Shown here piece by piece: positions 18,031 through 27,318 of a DNA stretch of 64,000 bases. The notes under the pieces were generated by a model. That model was given only the letters and a program-made list of their open reading frames with translations, had not been told where the DNA came from and made no database searches. The translations under genes were made by a program, and so were the position numbers. Position 1 is the stretch's first letter. Every line of letters starts with the position of its first letter. Origin of the DNA: Cryobacterium sp. HLT2-28 (GTDB taxonomy: Bacteria; Actinomycetota; Actinomycetes; Actinomycetales; Microbacteriaceae); NCBI RefSeq assembly GCF_004402495.1, contig NZ_SOFH01000031.1, positions 83,356-147,355 on the forward strand, written 5' to 3'.

Positions 18031-19218
18031 ATGACACAGAGCATGACAACCACGCGTTACCCCCTGGCCACCTCAACGTGGGATCAGGCCGAATACGACG
18101 CCCTGCAGCGTGTCATCGAGACCGGCCGCTTCACAATGGGTCCGGAAGTGAAAAATTTCGAACAGGAATTCGCGTCGTACTTCGGGTCCAAGTACGCGGT
18201 CATGGTCAACTCGGGAAGCAGCGCGAACCTCATCGCGATCGCTGCGGCCGTGGCAAACCCGAACATCGATCTGAATCCAGGAGACGAGGTCATCGTTCCG
18301 GCGGTCTCCTGGGCCACGACCTACTTCCCGATCCACCAGTTGGGACTCACCCTCCGATTCGTCGACATTGACGTTGACACACTGAACATCGACCCCCAGC
18401 TTGTCGTGGATGCCATCGGCCCAACCACAAAGGCAGTATTTGCCGTCAATCTGTTGGGCAATCCGGCAGACCTCGAGACTCTGGCCGCGATCTGCACCGA
18501 ACACGGCCTCGTTCTCATCGAGGACAACTGCGAGTCTCTCGGGTCACGAATCGGCTCACGGTATACGGGAACTTTTGGTCTTGCCGGAACCTTCAGTTCC
18601 TTCTTCTCCCACCACATCTCAACGATGGAGGGTGGGCTGATTGTCACCGACGACGACTACATGTATCAGGCGATGGTGTCGCTGCGCGCCCACGGCTGGA
18701 CTCGAGACCTGCCGGCTGACAACCTGATTTTCCCCAAGACCGGGGTCGCCTTCGAAGACCATTTCCGTTTCGTCCTGCCGGGCTACAACGTACGCCCCTT
18801 GGAAATGTCGGGTGCACTCGGACGCGAACAGCTCAAGAAGGTCCCAGGACTGGTCTCCGGGCGTCAGCAGAACGCAGCACTGTTCGCTGAGCGCTTCGCC
18901 GGCCGCACTGATTTGAGGATTCAGAAGGTAGCCGCGGAGAGCAGCTGGTTTGGGTTCTCGCTTGTGCTGGAAGGCCGCCTCGCCGGTAGGCGCGCTCAGC
19001 TTGTCGACGCGTTGACGGCTGCGGGCATCGATTCTCGGCCCATCGTCGCCGGAAATTTCGCGCGAAACCCGGTCATGTCCCAGCTGCGCGCTGTGGTCCC
19101 GGCGGAGCTTCCTGCCGCGGATAAAATCCATGAGGATGGCCTGTTCGTCGGAAATCACCACTACCCCATTCCAAGTGAGCTGGACCTGCTGTTGGATACC
19201 ATCGAGCTTCTCGACTAG
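18031..19218 (+). CDS. colD: ColD-like GDP-4-keto-6-deoxymannose 3-dehydratase
   Basis: 395 residues of the DegT/DnrJ/EryC1/StrS PLP family, with MVNSGSSANLIAI and VIVPAVSWATTYFP. Where aminotransferases have the PLP-binding Lys, this protein reads SSFFSHHISTMEGG, with His194 in the Lys position. Replacement of that Lys by His is the hallmark of ColD, which removes the C3 hydroxyl of GDP-4-keto-6-deoxymannose. The substrate-making Gmd and a ColC candidate flank it. Related CDP-sugar 3-dehydrases also carry His, but they need a ferredoxin partner and CDP-sugar genes, neither seen here. Start choice between 18031 and 18043 is uncertain. Confidence 0.8.
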   Translation: MTQSMTTTRYPLATSTWDQAEYDALQRVIETGRFTMGPEVKNFEQEFASYFGSKYAVMVNSGSSANLIAIAAAVANPNIDLNPGDEVIVPAVSWATTYFPIHQLGLTLRFVDIDVDTLNIDPQLVVDAIGPTTKAVFAVNLLGNPADLETLAAICTEHGLVLIEDNCESLGSRIGSRYTGTFGLAGTFSSFFSHHISTMEGGLIVTDDDYMYQAMVSLRAHGWTRDLPADNLIFPKTGVAFEDHFRFVLPGYNVRPLEMSGALGREQLKKVPGLVSGRQQNAALFAERFAGRTDLRIQKVAAESSWFGFSLVLEGRLAGRRAQLVDALTAAGIDSRPIVAGNFARNPVMSQLRAVVPAELPAADKIHEDGLFVGNHHYPIPSELDLLLDTIELLD

Positions 19219-19231
19219 CTGATACGCCGCA

Positions 19232-20485
19232 ATGGAACCAAGCGACGACGGCAACCGAACCCGACCGAGGTCAATAGCCAGCGTGGCCGTCGCAACGGTT
19301 TTGGTTGCCGGCGGTGGCTACATTGTGCTTGTGTTGGTCGCCCGAGTTCTCGGGCCCGAACGATACCTCGACTTTTCCGTCTTCTGGGCTGCGCTGTATC
19401 TCGGAGTCGGCGGGATTTTCGGTGTGCAGCAGGAAACGACCAGAAGCGTCAAGACCGGGCTGCTGGTCTCGGGCGCTGACGGATCCAGGCACGGGGCGAA
19501 TGCGGTATGGTCCGGGTTGGCCGTTGGCGCTGTCGTGGCCGTGCTCGTCGCTGCGAGCTCACCGTTCTGGGCCAGCCAGGTCTTCGGCGCCGCCGGGTGG
19601 CAATACGTGGCCCTGGTCGTTCTCGGGATTCTCCTGTACTCGGGTCATGCAGCAACGGTGGGCGCACTCGCGGGGGAGAACTCCTGGTCGTACTATTCCT
19701 ACCTGATAGTTGCTGAATCCATCGCTCGACTTTGCCTCGTCGGTGCCGCTGCGGCTCTCGCCTCGTCAGTCCTGGGCTTCGCAGTCGCCTCGACCCTTGC
19801 GATGGCGACCTGGCTGGTGTTTTTGCTCGCGAAACCTTTCCGGCGAGCGTCCGGAAGACGGCTCGACGCCGGTTTCGCCACATCCGTCAGTCGAACTTTG
19901 CAATCGGTCGTGGCCTCGACCGCAAGTGCGATCATCGTCACGGGCTTCCCGCTCCTACTCGCAATCTTCGTGCGCGGTGAGGATCCTGACGACCTGGCGC
20001 GGATAATCCTGGTGGTGACGCTCACCCGCGCGCCGATCCTGGTTCCACTCAACGCCTTCCTCGGAATGATCGTTTCGTCATTCGTTGACCGACGCGACCA
20101 GACGATTCGCACCGTCCTGCGCCCGATGCTGTGGGTGTTCGTGCTCTCGCTGGTGCTCGGGATTGTCGCCGTGCTCATCGGTCGACAACTGCTGATCTTC
20201 ATCTTCGGGCCGGCATACAGCATGGATGCTCTCTTCATCGGAGGCGCGACCGTCGCGGCAGGCTTTGTCGGAGTGATCAGCATCAGCGGTGCGGCGGCGT
20301 TAGCGCGTGGGCATCACCGCGCGTACACCGGGGGATGGCTGCTGGCAGCTCTCGTGACATCCGTCATGCTCTTCCTGCCGATCGACATCACCGAGCGTGT
20401 GCTGCTGGCGCTCCTGATCGGACCGGTTGTCGGAACGATGGTCCATGTCTGGTCTCTGGCCCGTGGCCGACGACGGCGTCTGTGA
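19232..20485 (+). CDS. Flippase-like membrane protein (Wzx/MATE-type)
   Basis: 417 residues, about 12 predicted helices, with GGGYIVLVLVARVLGPERYL near the N-terminus, typical of polysaccharide flippases of the MVF superfamily. These turn over lipid-linked repeat units across the membrane. It starts 13 bp after colD and precedes gmd. Together with the Wzm/Wzt exporter it gives the locus two possible export routes. Substrate unknown. Confidence 0.75.
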   Translation: MEPSDDGNRTRPRSIASVAVATVLVAGGGYIVLVLVARVLGPERYLDFSVFWAALYLGVGGIFGVQQETTRSVKTGLLVSGADGSRHGANAVWSGLAVGAVVAVLVAASSPFWASQVFGAAGWQYVALVVLGILLYSGHAATVGALAGENSWSYYSYLIVAESIARLCLVGAAAALASSVLGFAVASTLAMATWLVFLLAKPFRRASGRRLDAGFATSVSRTLQSVVASTASAIIVTGFPLLLAIFVRGEDPDDLARIILVVTLTRAPILVPLNAFLGMIVSSFVDRRDQTIRTVLRPMLWVFVLSLVLGIVAVLIGRQLLIFIFGPAYSMDALFIGGATVAAGFVGVISISGAAALARGHHRAYTGGWLLAALVTSVMLFLPIDITERVLLALLIGPVVGTMVHVWSLARGRRRRL

Positions 20486-20557
20486 TCATTCAATAGGCCG
20501 TTCGGTACTATTGAAATGACCAGCACTCGAGAACACCTCTTCCTCAACGGAAGATGA

Positions 20558-21610
20558 ATGAAAACGGTATCTACTCAACTTATGAATGAGACAAAGAAGC
20601 GCGCGCTAATTACCGGTATTACTGGCCAGGATGGAAGTTACCTTGCCGAACTCCTGCTGTCCAAGGGATACGAGGTGCACGGCCTCATCCGCAGGGCATC
20701 GACTTTCAACACCGCACGCATCGACCACCTGTTCTCTGACCCGCACGTTGAGGGCAACAAACTGATCCTGCACTACGGCGACCTGACTGACGGGTCACGG
20801 TTGGTGACGCTGTTGGGGGCGATTCGGCCCGACGAGGTGTACAACCTGGCGGCGCAATCGCACGTGCGGGTGAGCTTCGACGAGCCGGAATACACGGGCG
20901 ACACCACGGGCCTCGGCACGGTGCGGCTGCTCGAAGCCGTGCGGGTTACCGGGCTGGATTGCAGGTTCTACCAGGCGAGCAGTTCAGAGATGTTCGGGGC
21001 TACTCCGCCGCCGCAGAACGAACAGACACCGTTCTACCCTCGCTCGCCTTACGGCGTGGCCAAGGTCTACTCGTACTGGATCACGAAGAACTACCGGGAG
21101 GCCTACGGGCTTTTCGCAGTCAACGGAATCCTCTTCAATCACGAGTCTCCCCGTCGCGGCGAGACCTTTGTCACGCGCAAGATCACGCGTGCGGTCGCCC
21201 GAATCGCGGCCGGTCTGGAGACCGAGCTGTACATGGGAAACCTCGATTCGGTCCGGGACTGGGGATACGCGCCCGAGTATGTCGAAGCGATGTGGCTTAT
21301 GCTGCAGCACGACGAGCCCCTGGACTACGTTGTCGCCACGGGTGCTGCCTACACAGTTCGCGACTTCCTCGAACTCTCCTTCGCGCACGTGGGTCTCGAG
21401 TGGGAGAAGTACGTCAAGTTCGACGAACGGTACCTGCGACCCACTGAAGTGGACGCGCTGGTCGGCGATCCGACGCTGGCGCGCACGAAACTGAACTGGG
21501 TCCCCCAGATCAAGACCCCCGAACTCGCCCAAATCATGGTCGACAATGATGTCCGCGCGCTGGCTGCCGGTGGCGGCGTCTGGGTCGACAAGGTCGTCCG
21601 ACATGCTTGA
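20558..21610 (+). CDS. gmd: GDP-mannose 4,6-dehydratase
   Basis: 350 residues, usual for Gmd. It converts GDP-D-mannose to GDP-4-keto-6-deoxymannose. The motifs are strong: [76 protein letters not shown] and [22 protein letters not shown] lies just before the ATG at 20558. It supplies the ColD/ColC candidates two genes upstream; manA at 39 kb would feed the pathway. It overlaps the next glycosyltransferase by 8 bp. Confidence 0.96.
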   Translation: MKTVSTQLMNETKKRALITGITGQDGSYLAELLLSKGYEVHGLIRRASTFNTARIDHLFSDPHVEGNKLILHYGDLTDGSRLVTLLGAIRPDEVYNLAAQSHVRVSFDEPEYTGDTTGLGTVRLLEAVRVTGLDCRFYQASSSEMFGATPPPQNEQTPFYPRSPYGVAKVYSYWITKNYREAYGLFAVNGILFNHESPRRGETFVTRKITRAVARIAAGLETELYMGNLDSVRDWGYAPEYVEAMWLMLQHDEPLDYVVATGAAYTVRDFLELSFAHVGLEWEKYVKFDERYLRPTEVDALVGDPTLARTKLNWVPQIKTPELAQIMVDNDVRALAAGGGVWVDKVVRHA

Positions 21611-22409
21611 TGCTGTACTCGTCGTTCTTCCGACTCTCGGGCGGCGAATGGAGTCCCTACGGGACGCACTGGAGAGCGTCGCGGCGCAACGGGCCGAAGT
21701 CAATCTTCGCCTGGTCGTCGTCCTTCCCGTGGTCGCGACCGAGGCGCGGTCTCTCGCGGTGACATTTGGCGCAGACCTCGTCGACGATCCCAAACGCGGG
21801 CTGGCCGCTGCGATGAATGCCGGCGTAGCGGCTCGGGCCGGCGAAACCTTCTACGTTGGTCTTGGCGACGACGATCTTCTTCGCCCTCATGGAATCAAGA
21901 CACTCATCGGACTCGCCTCCCGGCGAGAAAACACAGTCGTGGCATATGGGGCGTGCGACTACATCGACGGTGAGTCACGGGTCATCGGCACAAACCGAGT
22001 TGGCAAGTTGGCGTCGATAGTGCTGGCATGGGGCCCGAACCTGATTCCGCATCCCGGGGCGTTGATCAATCTAGAGGCTCTGGAAAAGGTCGGGGGGTTC
22101 GCCGAGGACAGGCCGTATACGATGGATCTTGACGCGTTCTTGCGCCTGAAGCGCATCGGTCGGTTCGTGAGCACGAGAGAGTCGGTGTCCGCGTTCCGCT
22201 GGCATGCCGACTCGCTGACCGTCGCAGATCGAAAGACCTCGGCGAGGGAGGCACTCGACGTGAAGCGAAACAACCTAACGGGGCCCGCACGAGGAATCTC
22301 GCTCATCTGGTTATGGCCAATCGCGCTGGCGACACTGGCAGCGGGGGAGATTGTCTCCTGGCGAGCACGCAGGCTCTCCCGCGAGTCTCACACCGGTGCC
22401 GCCGGATGA
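21603..22409 (+). CDS. GT2 glycosyltransferase
   Basis: 268 residues. The GT-A fold has [34 protein letters not shown] and [10 protein letters not shown] with the donor-binding Asp cluster, and later [15 protein letters not shown]. The ATG overlaps the gmd stop and its own stop overlaps the next GT2 by 4 bp. It is a candidate for adding the GDP-derived sugar made by the neighbouring enzymes (inference from context). No membrane anchor except a possible C-terminal hydrophobic stretch. Confidence 0.8.
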   Translation: MLDAVLVVLPTLGRRMESLRDALESVAAQRAEVNLRLVVVLPVVATEARSLAVTFGADLVDDPKRGLAAAMNAGVAARAGETFYVGLGDDDLLRPHGIKTLIGLASRRENTVVAYGACDYIDGESRVIGTNRVGKLASIVLAWGPNLIPHPGALINLEALEKVGGFAEDRPYTMDLDAFLRLKRIGRFVSTRESVSAFRWHADSLTVADRKTSAREALDVKRNNLTGPARGISLIWLWPIALATLAAGEIVSWRARRLSRESHTGAAG

Positions 22410-23077
22410 ACAATCTGGACACCTGGCTGGTCGTTCCGCTCTACAACGAGGCGACCGTCATTCAGCAGGTGATTGCTGACGCAATCCAGGTCTTTCCGAA
22501 GATCGTGTGTGTCGATGATGGCAGCACCGACAACTCGGCGAGCCTGGCCGAATCGGCAGGAGCCTACGTGGTTCGTCACCCCATTAATCTGGGCCAAGGC
22601 GCCGCGCTTCAGACGGGATTCGACTATGTGCTGAGCGACGTCGCCACTGAGTATGTCGTGACGTTCGATTCAGACGGCCAGCACCAGGTAGCTGACGCCT
22701 CGGCCATGGTTGCACGGCTACGGGATGAAGACGTCGATGTCGTTCTCGGGTCGCGCTTCCTGGACACGCGTACGAATGCCAGTCGCCTCAAGCGGGCAGT
22801 GTTGAAGCTTGCAGTGATCTTCACCAACTTCACGACCGGGGTCAAACTGTCGGATGCCCACAACGGGCTGCGTGCGTTTCGTGCTTCGGCGCTAAAATCT
22901 GTCCGACTTCGCCAGAACCGGATGGCGCACGCTTCCGAACTCATCGCCCAGATCGGCCGGGCGAAAATGAGGTATGCAGAAGAACCGGTACACATCGTCT
23001 ACACCGACTACTCCCGTTCGAAGGGCCAATCGCTCTGGAACTCGGTAAACATCCTTGTTGAACTGATCCTGAAGTAG
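22406..23077 (+). CDS. GT2 glycosyltransferase, polyprenyl-phosphate type
   Basis: 223 residues similar to dolichyl-phosphate mannose/glucose synthases without membrane tail: WLVVPLYNEATVIQQVI, CVDDGSTDNSASLAE, NLGQGAALQTGFDY, VTFDSDGQHQVAD and VLGSRFLDTR. Such enzymes make undecaprenyl-phosphate sugars for extracytoplasmic GT-C enzymes; two DUF2142 GT-C-like proteins lie in this locus. The next gene is a DUF2304 small membrane protein, a usual partner. It starts in a 4-bp ATGA overlap with the previous gene. Confidence 0.85.
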   Translation: MNNLDTWLVVPLYNEATVIQQVIADAIQVFPKIVCVDDGSTDNSASLAESAGAYVVRHPINLGQGAALQTGFDYVLSDVATEYVVTFDSDGQHQVADASAMVARLRDEDVDVVLGSRFLDTRTNASRLKRAVLKLAVIFTNFTTGVKLSDAHNGLRAFRASALKSVRLRQNRMAHASELIAQIGRAKMRYAEEPVHIVYTDYSRSKGQSLWNSVNILVELILK

Positions 23078-23087
23078 GTGCTGAAGA

Positions 23088-23444
23088 ATGGATAGTCAAC
23101 TCCTAATCAAACTGGTGTTGCTGGCTGGCCTCGCAGTCGTCGCTCTGTTGGTTGTCTGGCCTGGACGTGGCGCTCGCCGCATGGCCCTGCGACGCATTTC
23201 GCTGCTTCTTCTCGTGGTGTGTGCAGCCGTGGCCGTTGTCTTCCCGCAACTTGCGAACGATGTCGCACGACTTTTCGGGGTCGGCCGCGGAGCTGACCTG
23301 CTCCTATACGGCCTTGTGGTTGCCTTTGTCGGCTATGTCATCGCAACCCGAGCGCATCACTCCCGGGTCGATCTCCAAGTGACAGAGTTGGCCCGGGCAC
23401 AGGCGTTGGGTGCGGCGGTCCACGCGGGGTCGAGGCACCGATGA
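23088..23444 (+). CDS. DUF2304 small membrane protein
   Basis: 118 residues, three predicted helices (about 5-24, 33-53, 67-87) and a short cytoplasmic tail. DUF2304 proteins follow polyprenyl-phosphate GT2 genes in many actinobacteria and may anchor or regulate the enzyme. The 4-bp overlap with the next galE and a 10-bp gap from the GT2 place it in the same operon. Confidence 0.8.
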   Translation: MDSQLLIKLVLLAGLAVVALLVVWPGRGARRMALRRISLLLLVVCAAVAVVFPQLANDVARLFGVGRGADLLLYGLVVAFVGYVIATRAHHSRVDLQVTELARAQALGAAVHAGSRHR

Positions 23445-24409
23445 CGACACTCGTCACGGGAGGTACCGGGTACATCGGTTCCCATGTGGTCAGGCTTCTT
23501 GTCGAGCGAGGTGGAGACACGGTCGTCGTTGACGACGTCGTGACGGGAGACGCGCGGAGAATCGGCGACGTGCCGTTAGTGCGGGCAGACCTCGGGAATT
23601 CTGAATCCGTCGAAACTCTCGTGGACGTCATCAAGCGATACAACGTGGATGACGTGGTGCATTTCGCTGCCCGAAAGCAGGTCGCGGAGTCTGTTGAACG
23701 ACCGTCGTGGTACTACTCACAAAACGTGGGATCCCTTGCGAACGTGCTTCTCGCAGTGGAAAAGTGCAACATTTCTCGAGTGGTCTTCTCCTCCTCTGCC
23801 GCTGTCTATGGCAATGCCGGCTCAGAAAGTCTCACCGAGCGTTCGCCGACTGAGCCGATCAATCCCTACGGGATGACGAAGCTCATCGGCGAGCGAATGC
23901 TCGCAGATGCGGCCGCGGCGCACGGGCTCGGGGCCGTCTCGTTGAGATACTTCAACGTGGCTGGTGCAGGCTGGCCCGACCTGGGAGATCGCGCGATCCT
24001 CAACCTTGTGCCGATGGTCTTTGAGCGTTTGGATGCGGACGAGCCCCCGCTCATCTTCGGCGATGACTACGACACACCCGATGGAACATGTGTGCGTGAC
24101 TTCGTACACGTCCGGGATCTCGCCGATGCGCATGTGGCGGTTTTGGACGCGCTGCAGAAGGGAACGGTTCGCTCACCGGTCTTCAACGTAGGAACGGGCG
24201 GAGGCACGAGCGTCAGACAGATCATTGAGACCGCCCTTCGCGTGTCCGGATCTCAGCAAAGTGCGGTCGTGAGGGGACGCAGGCCGGGTGACCCCAGTTC
24301 CGTCATCGCCGATACGCGCTTGATCGAAAACGAGCTGGGCTGGACCCACAAACTGGGGATCGAGGCGATAGTCGCTTCGGCCTGGCAATCGTGGGTGGCC
24401 AACAGGTAG
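23441..24409 (+). CDS. galE: UDP-glucose 4-epimerase
   Basis: 322 residues, SDR family. LVTGGTGYIGSHVVRLL binds NAD, VVFSSSAAVYGNAG and NPYGMTKLIGERML supply Ser and Tyr-Lys, and LRYFNVAGAG with DTPDGTCVRDFVHVRDLADA is the GalE substrate signature. It would supply UDP-galactose for the polysaccharide. A second galE lies at 43108. It ends the operon from 15.4 kb or gmd and marks the right edge of the less GC-rich stretch. Confidence 0.92.
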   Translation: MTTLVTGGTGYIGSHVVRLLVERGGDTVVVDDVVTGDARRIGDVPLVRADLGNSESVETLVDVIKRYNVDDVVHFAARKQVAESVERPSWYYSQNVGSLANVLLAVEKCNISRVVFSSSAAVYGNAGSESLTERSPTEPINPYGMTKLIGERMLADAAAAHGLGAVSLRYFNVAGAGWPDLGDRAILNLVPMVFERLDADEPPLIFGDDYDTPDGTCVRDFVHVRDLADAHVAVLDALQKGTVRSPVFNVGTGGGTSVRQIIETALRVSGSQQSAVVRGRRPGDPSSVIADTRLIENELGWTHKLGIEAIVASAWQSWVANR

Positions 24410-24500
24410 TTGGGTAGGATTTGGTGTCTTGTGCATGGGGGAACATCAGGTTGAACGAAGTGCCCATTCTGGATCTATCCACAACTGAGGGGTGCGTGCC

Positions 24501-26147
24501 GTGAGCGAAACAAGAGGTCCGTGGGATGCGCGGAAACCCACCCGCTCCGGCTCCGCGTATCCGGCCCGCGCGTCGTCTGAAAACCGGACACGGTCTGCAT
24601 TCTGGACAGCGTTCGCACTGATGGCGATGTTGGCCACACTGTGGTCGCTGGCGAGTCCGATCTTCTCCGTCCCCGACGAGAACGCTCATGCGGTCAAGGC
24701 CATCGCGCAGGTGCGCGGGGACTTGACCGGGCACGCCGTTGAGGGCGTCAAGCACTCCGTGGTGGACTTGCCGGCAGGCTATTCCTACAGCCAGCAGATT
24801 GTCTGCTACATCTTCCACTCCGAGATCCCCGCCGACTGTGGTTTCGAACTGGGGGACACGGGTGGCAACAGCTGGTTCAATACCTGGGTGAGCGCCTACA
24901 ACCCGATCTACTACTACCTTGTCGGCTGGCCCACCCTCTTCCTGGACGGATCAGCCGGCATCTACGCCATGCGGATCGTCAGCGGCTTGCTGTGCTCGTT
25001 CTTCGTCGCCTGGGCTTTCCAGTCTGCGATGTCGGTGCGACGTGCCCGCTGGATGCCCTTCGGGCTGACATTCTTGGCCGCACCCATGGTCGTCTACCTA
25101 TTCGGATCGGTAAATCCCAACGGGATCGAAATCGCGGCCGCCGGTGCCCTCTGGATTTCTCTGCTGCGACTGTTGCAACACCTTGACGGGCGGGATTCGG
25201 GCGTCGTTTCGTCGCTGCCGCGCCGCTACCTGTGGATGGTGGTGACGACGTCGGCGATTGTGCTGGCCACGGCCAGGGCCACTGGTCCGCTGTGGCTTGT
25301 TGTCGTGGTCGGACTGTGTTTCGTGGCGGCTGGGTGGGTGCCGGTGAGACGGATGTTCACGACGAAGGCGTCCTATCTTTGGCTGGCCCTCGTGGCGGTC
25401 GGCGGCGTATTTTCTCTCGGCTGGACACTGGGCGGCGGCAGCCTGTCCGGCCAGGCGGGCGCATCGGACGCGCCCCTCGTCGGTGGATCGTTCTACCAGG
25501 GGTTCACCTACATGTTCCGCATGCTGCCGGATCACTTGCAGCAGGCCATCGGGTTCTTCGGCTGGTTCGACATGCCCCTCTCCATCTACACCTACTGGCC
25601 GTTCGTGGCGGCCGTCACCATCCTCGTGGTGCTGGCAATCGCCGGCCTCGACCGCCGCAGCGTCTTGACCATGGGCGCGGTGGCGGGCGCGGCTGTGCTG
25701 GTCCCGGCTCTCGTGCAGGCGTACAGCGTGCACCAGACCGGGATCATCTGGCAGGGGCGGTACGGGCTGTTCCTCTACGTGGGAGTCACGCTGGTGGCCG
25801 CGTGGCTCCTGTCCGGGCCGTCGGGGCGGCGCGTCGCGTTCATGGGCACCCGACTGAGCGGTGTCGGCATCAGCCTCGTGGCGGCTTATGGCCTGGCGGC
25901 GTTCTTCTTCGTGTTGTGGCGGTACGTCGTTGGCACGGACCAGCCGTTCAGCGCCATGTGGCGCCAGCCTTCCTGGGAGCCTCCGTTGGGCGCGATGACG
26001 CTGGTCGCTCTCTATTTCCTCACGTCCCTCGTCTTCGTGCTGTGGACGGTGCGGCTCGCCGCGCGGTCCGCCCGAGCCGAGGACTCGGCTGAGGCCGAGG
26101 CCAGTGGTGCGGCGACGCCTCCTGCGACCGAGACGATCCATGCCTGA
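24501..26147 (+). CDS. DUF2142 multi-pass membrane protein
   Basis: 548 residues, 10-12 helices, paralogue of the protein at 15405. The first outer loop has SPIFSVPDENAHAVKAI and YNPIYYYLVGWPTLFLDG, corresponding to the DxxxH-type region of GT-C-like DUF2142 proteins. A Pro/Ala/Glu-rich tail follows the last helix. The GTG at 24501 has GAGGGG 8 nt upstream; GTG 24492 is less likely. It overlaps the next glycosyltransferase by 8 bp. The DNA from here on is visibly more GC-rich. Confidence 0.75.
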   Translation: MSETRGPWDARKPTRSGSAYPARASSENRTRSAFWTAFALMAMLATLWSLASPIFSVPDENAHAVKAIAQVRGDLTGHAVEGVKHSVVDLPAGYSYSQQIVCYIFHSEIPADCGFELGDTGGNSWFNTWVSAYNPIYYYLVGWPTLFLDGSAGIYAMRIVSGLLCSFFVAWAFQSAMSVRRARWMPFGLTFLAAPMVVYLFGSVNPNGIEIAAAGALWISLLRLLQHLDGRDSGVVSSLPRRYLWMVVTTSAIVLATARATGPLWLVVVVGLCFVAAGWVPVRRMFTTKASYLWLALVAVGGVFSLGWTLGGGSLSGQAGASDAPLVGGSFYQGFTYMFRMLPDHLQQAIGFFGWFDMPLSIYTYWPFVAAVTILVVLAIAGLDRRSVLTMGAVAGAAVLVPALVQAYSVHQTGIIWQGRYGLFLYVGVTLVAAWLLSGPSGRRVAFMGTRLSGVGISLVAAYGLAAFFFVLWRYVVGTDQPFSAMWRQPSWEPPLGAMTLVALYFLTSLVFVLWTVRLAARSARAEDSAEAEASGAATPPATETIHA

Positions 26148-27318
26148 ACCTCGGGTCGCGATCGCGTACGACTGCCTGTTTCCCCTCAACGCCGGCGGCG
26201 GAGAGCGGGTCTACCGCCGCCTCGCGGAGCTCTTCGTGCAGCGGGGCAGCACCGTCGACTATGTGACCCGCCGGCAGTGGGCGACGGATGCCCCTCCCGC
26301 CTCGTTCGGGATCGTGCCGGTCTGGCAGGGCGAGATTTACGATGCCGGCGGCACCCGCACCCCCCGAAGCGCGGTCGCCTTCGCCTGGGCGCTGTTTCGC
26401 CATTTTCTCCGCCGGCGCGGCCGCTACGACCTCGTGGTGGTGAGCACCCTGCCGGTGCTCAACCTGTTCGCGGTGCGACTGGCCCTGCTCGGCAGCGGTG
26501 CCTTCGTGGTCGCCGACTGGCTCGAGGTCTGGCCGTGGCAGAAGTGGCGGGAGTACGCCGGCGCGCTGCCCGGGGCGATCGCGTTTCTGCTGCAGTGGCT
26601 GGGCATCCGTCTCGCCCACCTGCACACCGTCAACAGCGACTTCACCGGGGCGCGGCTGCGGCGGTATCGACGGCGCGCGAAACCGGTGACGCTCGGGCTC
26701 GTCGATCTCGTCGATCTCGTCGAACTCAGCGGTGACGAACCCGGCGCCGGCACGGACCGCCCGGGCGACCCCTACCTGGTCTTCATCGGCCGTCACATCG
26801 CCGACAAGCGACTGATCGACCTGATCCCGGCCCTGGGCGAAGCCCGCGCGGTGCTTCCCGCACTGCGCGCCGTCATCGTCGGTGACGGGCCTGAGACGGC
26901 GGCGGTGGCGGCCACGGTGACCGAGCTCGGTCTGGATTCCGCGGTCGAGCTTCGTGGCCGGGTCGGCGAGGAGGAGCTGCGGGAGCTCATCCAGGGCGCG
27001 CGCGTGCTGGTCAACCCGTCGGCTCGGGAGGGCTTCGGCTTGGTCGTCGTGGAGGCTGCCGCGTTCGCCACGCCGAGCGTGGTGGTGGCCGGCCCCGACA
27101 ACGCCGCCGCGGAACTGGTCGCCGACGGCGTCAACGGCTACGTCGCCGCCACTATGGGGCCCGCCGACCTCGGCGCGGCGATCGTGAGGGCCGTGCAGGC
27201 CGGCGAGCCCCTGCGCGCGAGCACGAGGGCGTGGTTCGAGAAGGAGCGGGTCAGCCGCGGGCTCAGCGGCTCGATCGACGAGATCCTCAAGCGCTACCGC
27301 TCGGCCAGGGCCCGCTGA
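26140..27318 (+). CDS. GT4-family glycosyltransferase
   Basis: 392 residues, GT-B fold. The N-terminal domain begins VAIAYDCLFPLNAGGGERVY and the C-terminal donor domain has YLVFIGRHIADKRLIDLIPA and NPSAREGFGLVVVEAAAFATP, the EX7E motif of GT4. It starts inside the preceding DUF2142 gene. Its last 25 bp overlap the convergent GT4 gene. A small LVDLVDLVEL triplication (9-bp repeats near 26697) sits in the linker. Acceptor and donor unknown. Confidence 0.83.
   Translation: MPEPRVAIAYDCLFPLNAGGGERVYRRLAELFVQRGSTVDYVTRRQWATDAPPASFGIVPVWQGEIYDAGGTRTPRSAVAFAWALFRHFLRRRGRYDLVVVSTLPVLNLFAVRLALLGSGAFVVADWLEVWPWQKWREYAGALPGAIAFLLQWLGIRLAHLHTVNSDFTGARLRRYRRRAKPVTLGLVDLVDLVELSGDEPGAGTDRPGDPYLVFIGRHIADKRLIDLIPALGEARAVLPALRAVIVGDGPETAAVAATVTELGLDSAVELRGRVGEEELRELIQGARVLVNPSAREGFGLVVVEAAAFATPSVVVAGPDNAAAELVADGVNGYVAATMGPADLGAAIVRAVQAGEPLRASTRAWFEKERVSRGLSGSIDEILKRYRSARAR

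Noticed and set aside
18031..19218. Perosamine synthase or other sugar aminotransferase
   Set aside because: The PLP-binding Lys is replaced by His, which removes normal aminotransferase chemistry and points to a ColD-type dehydratase.
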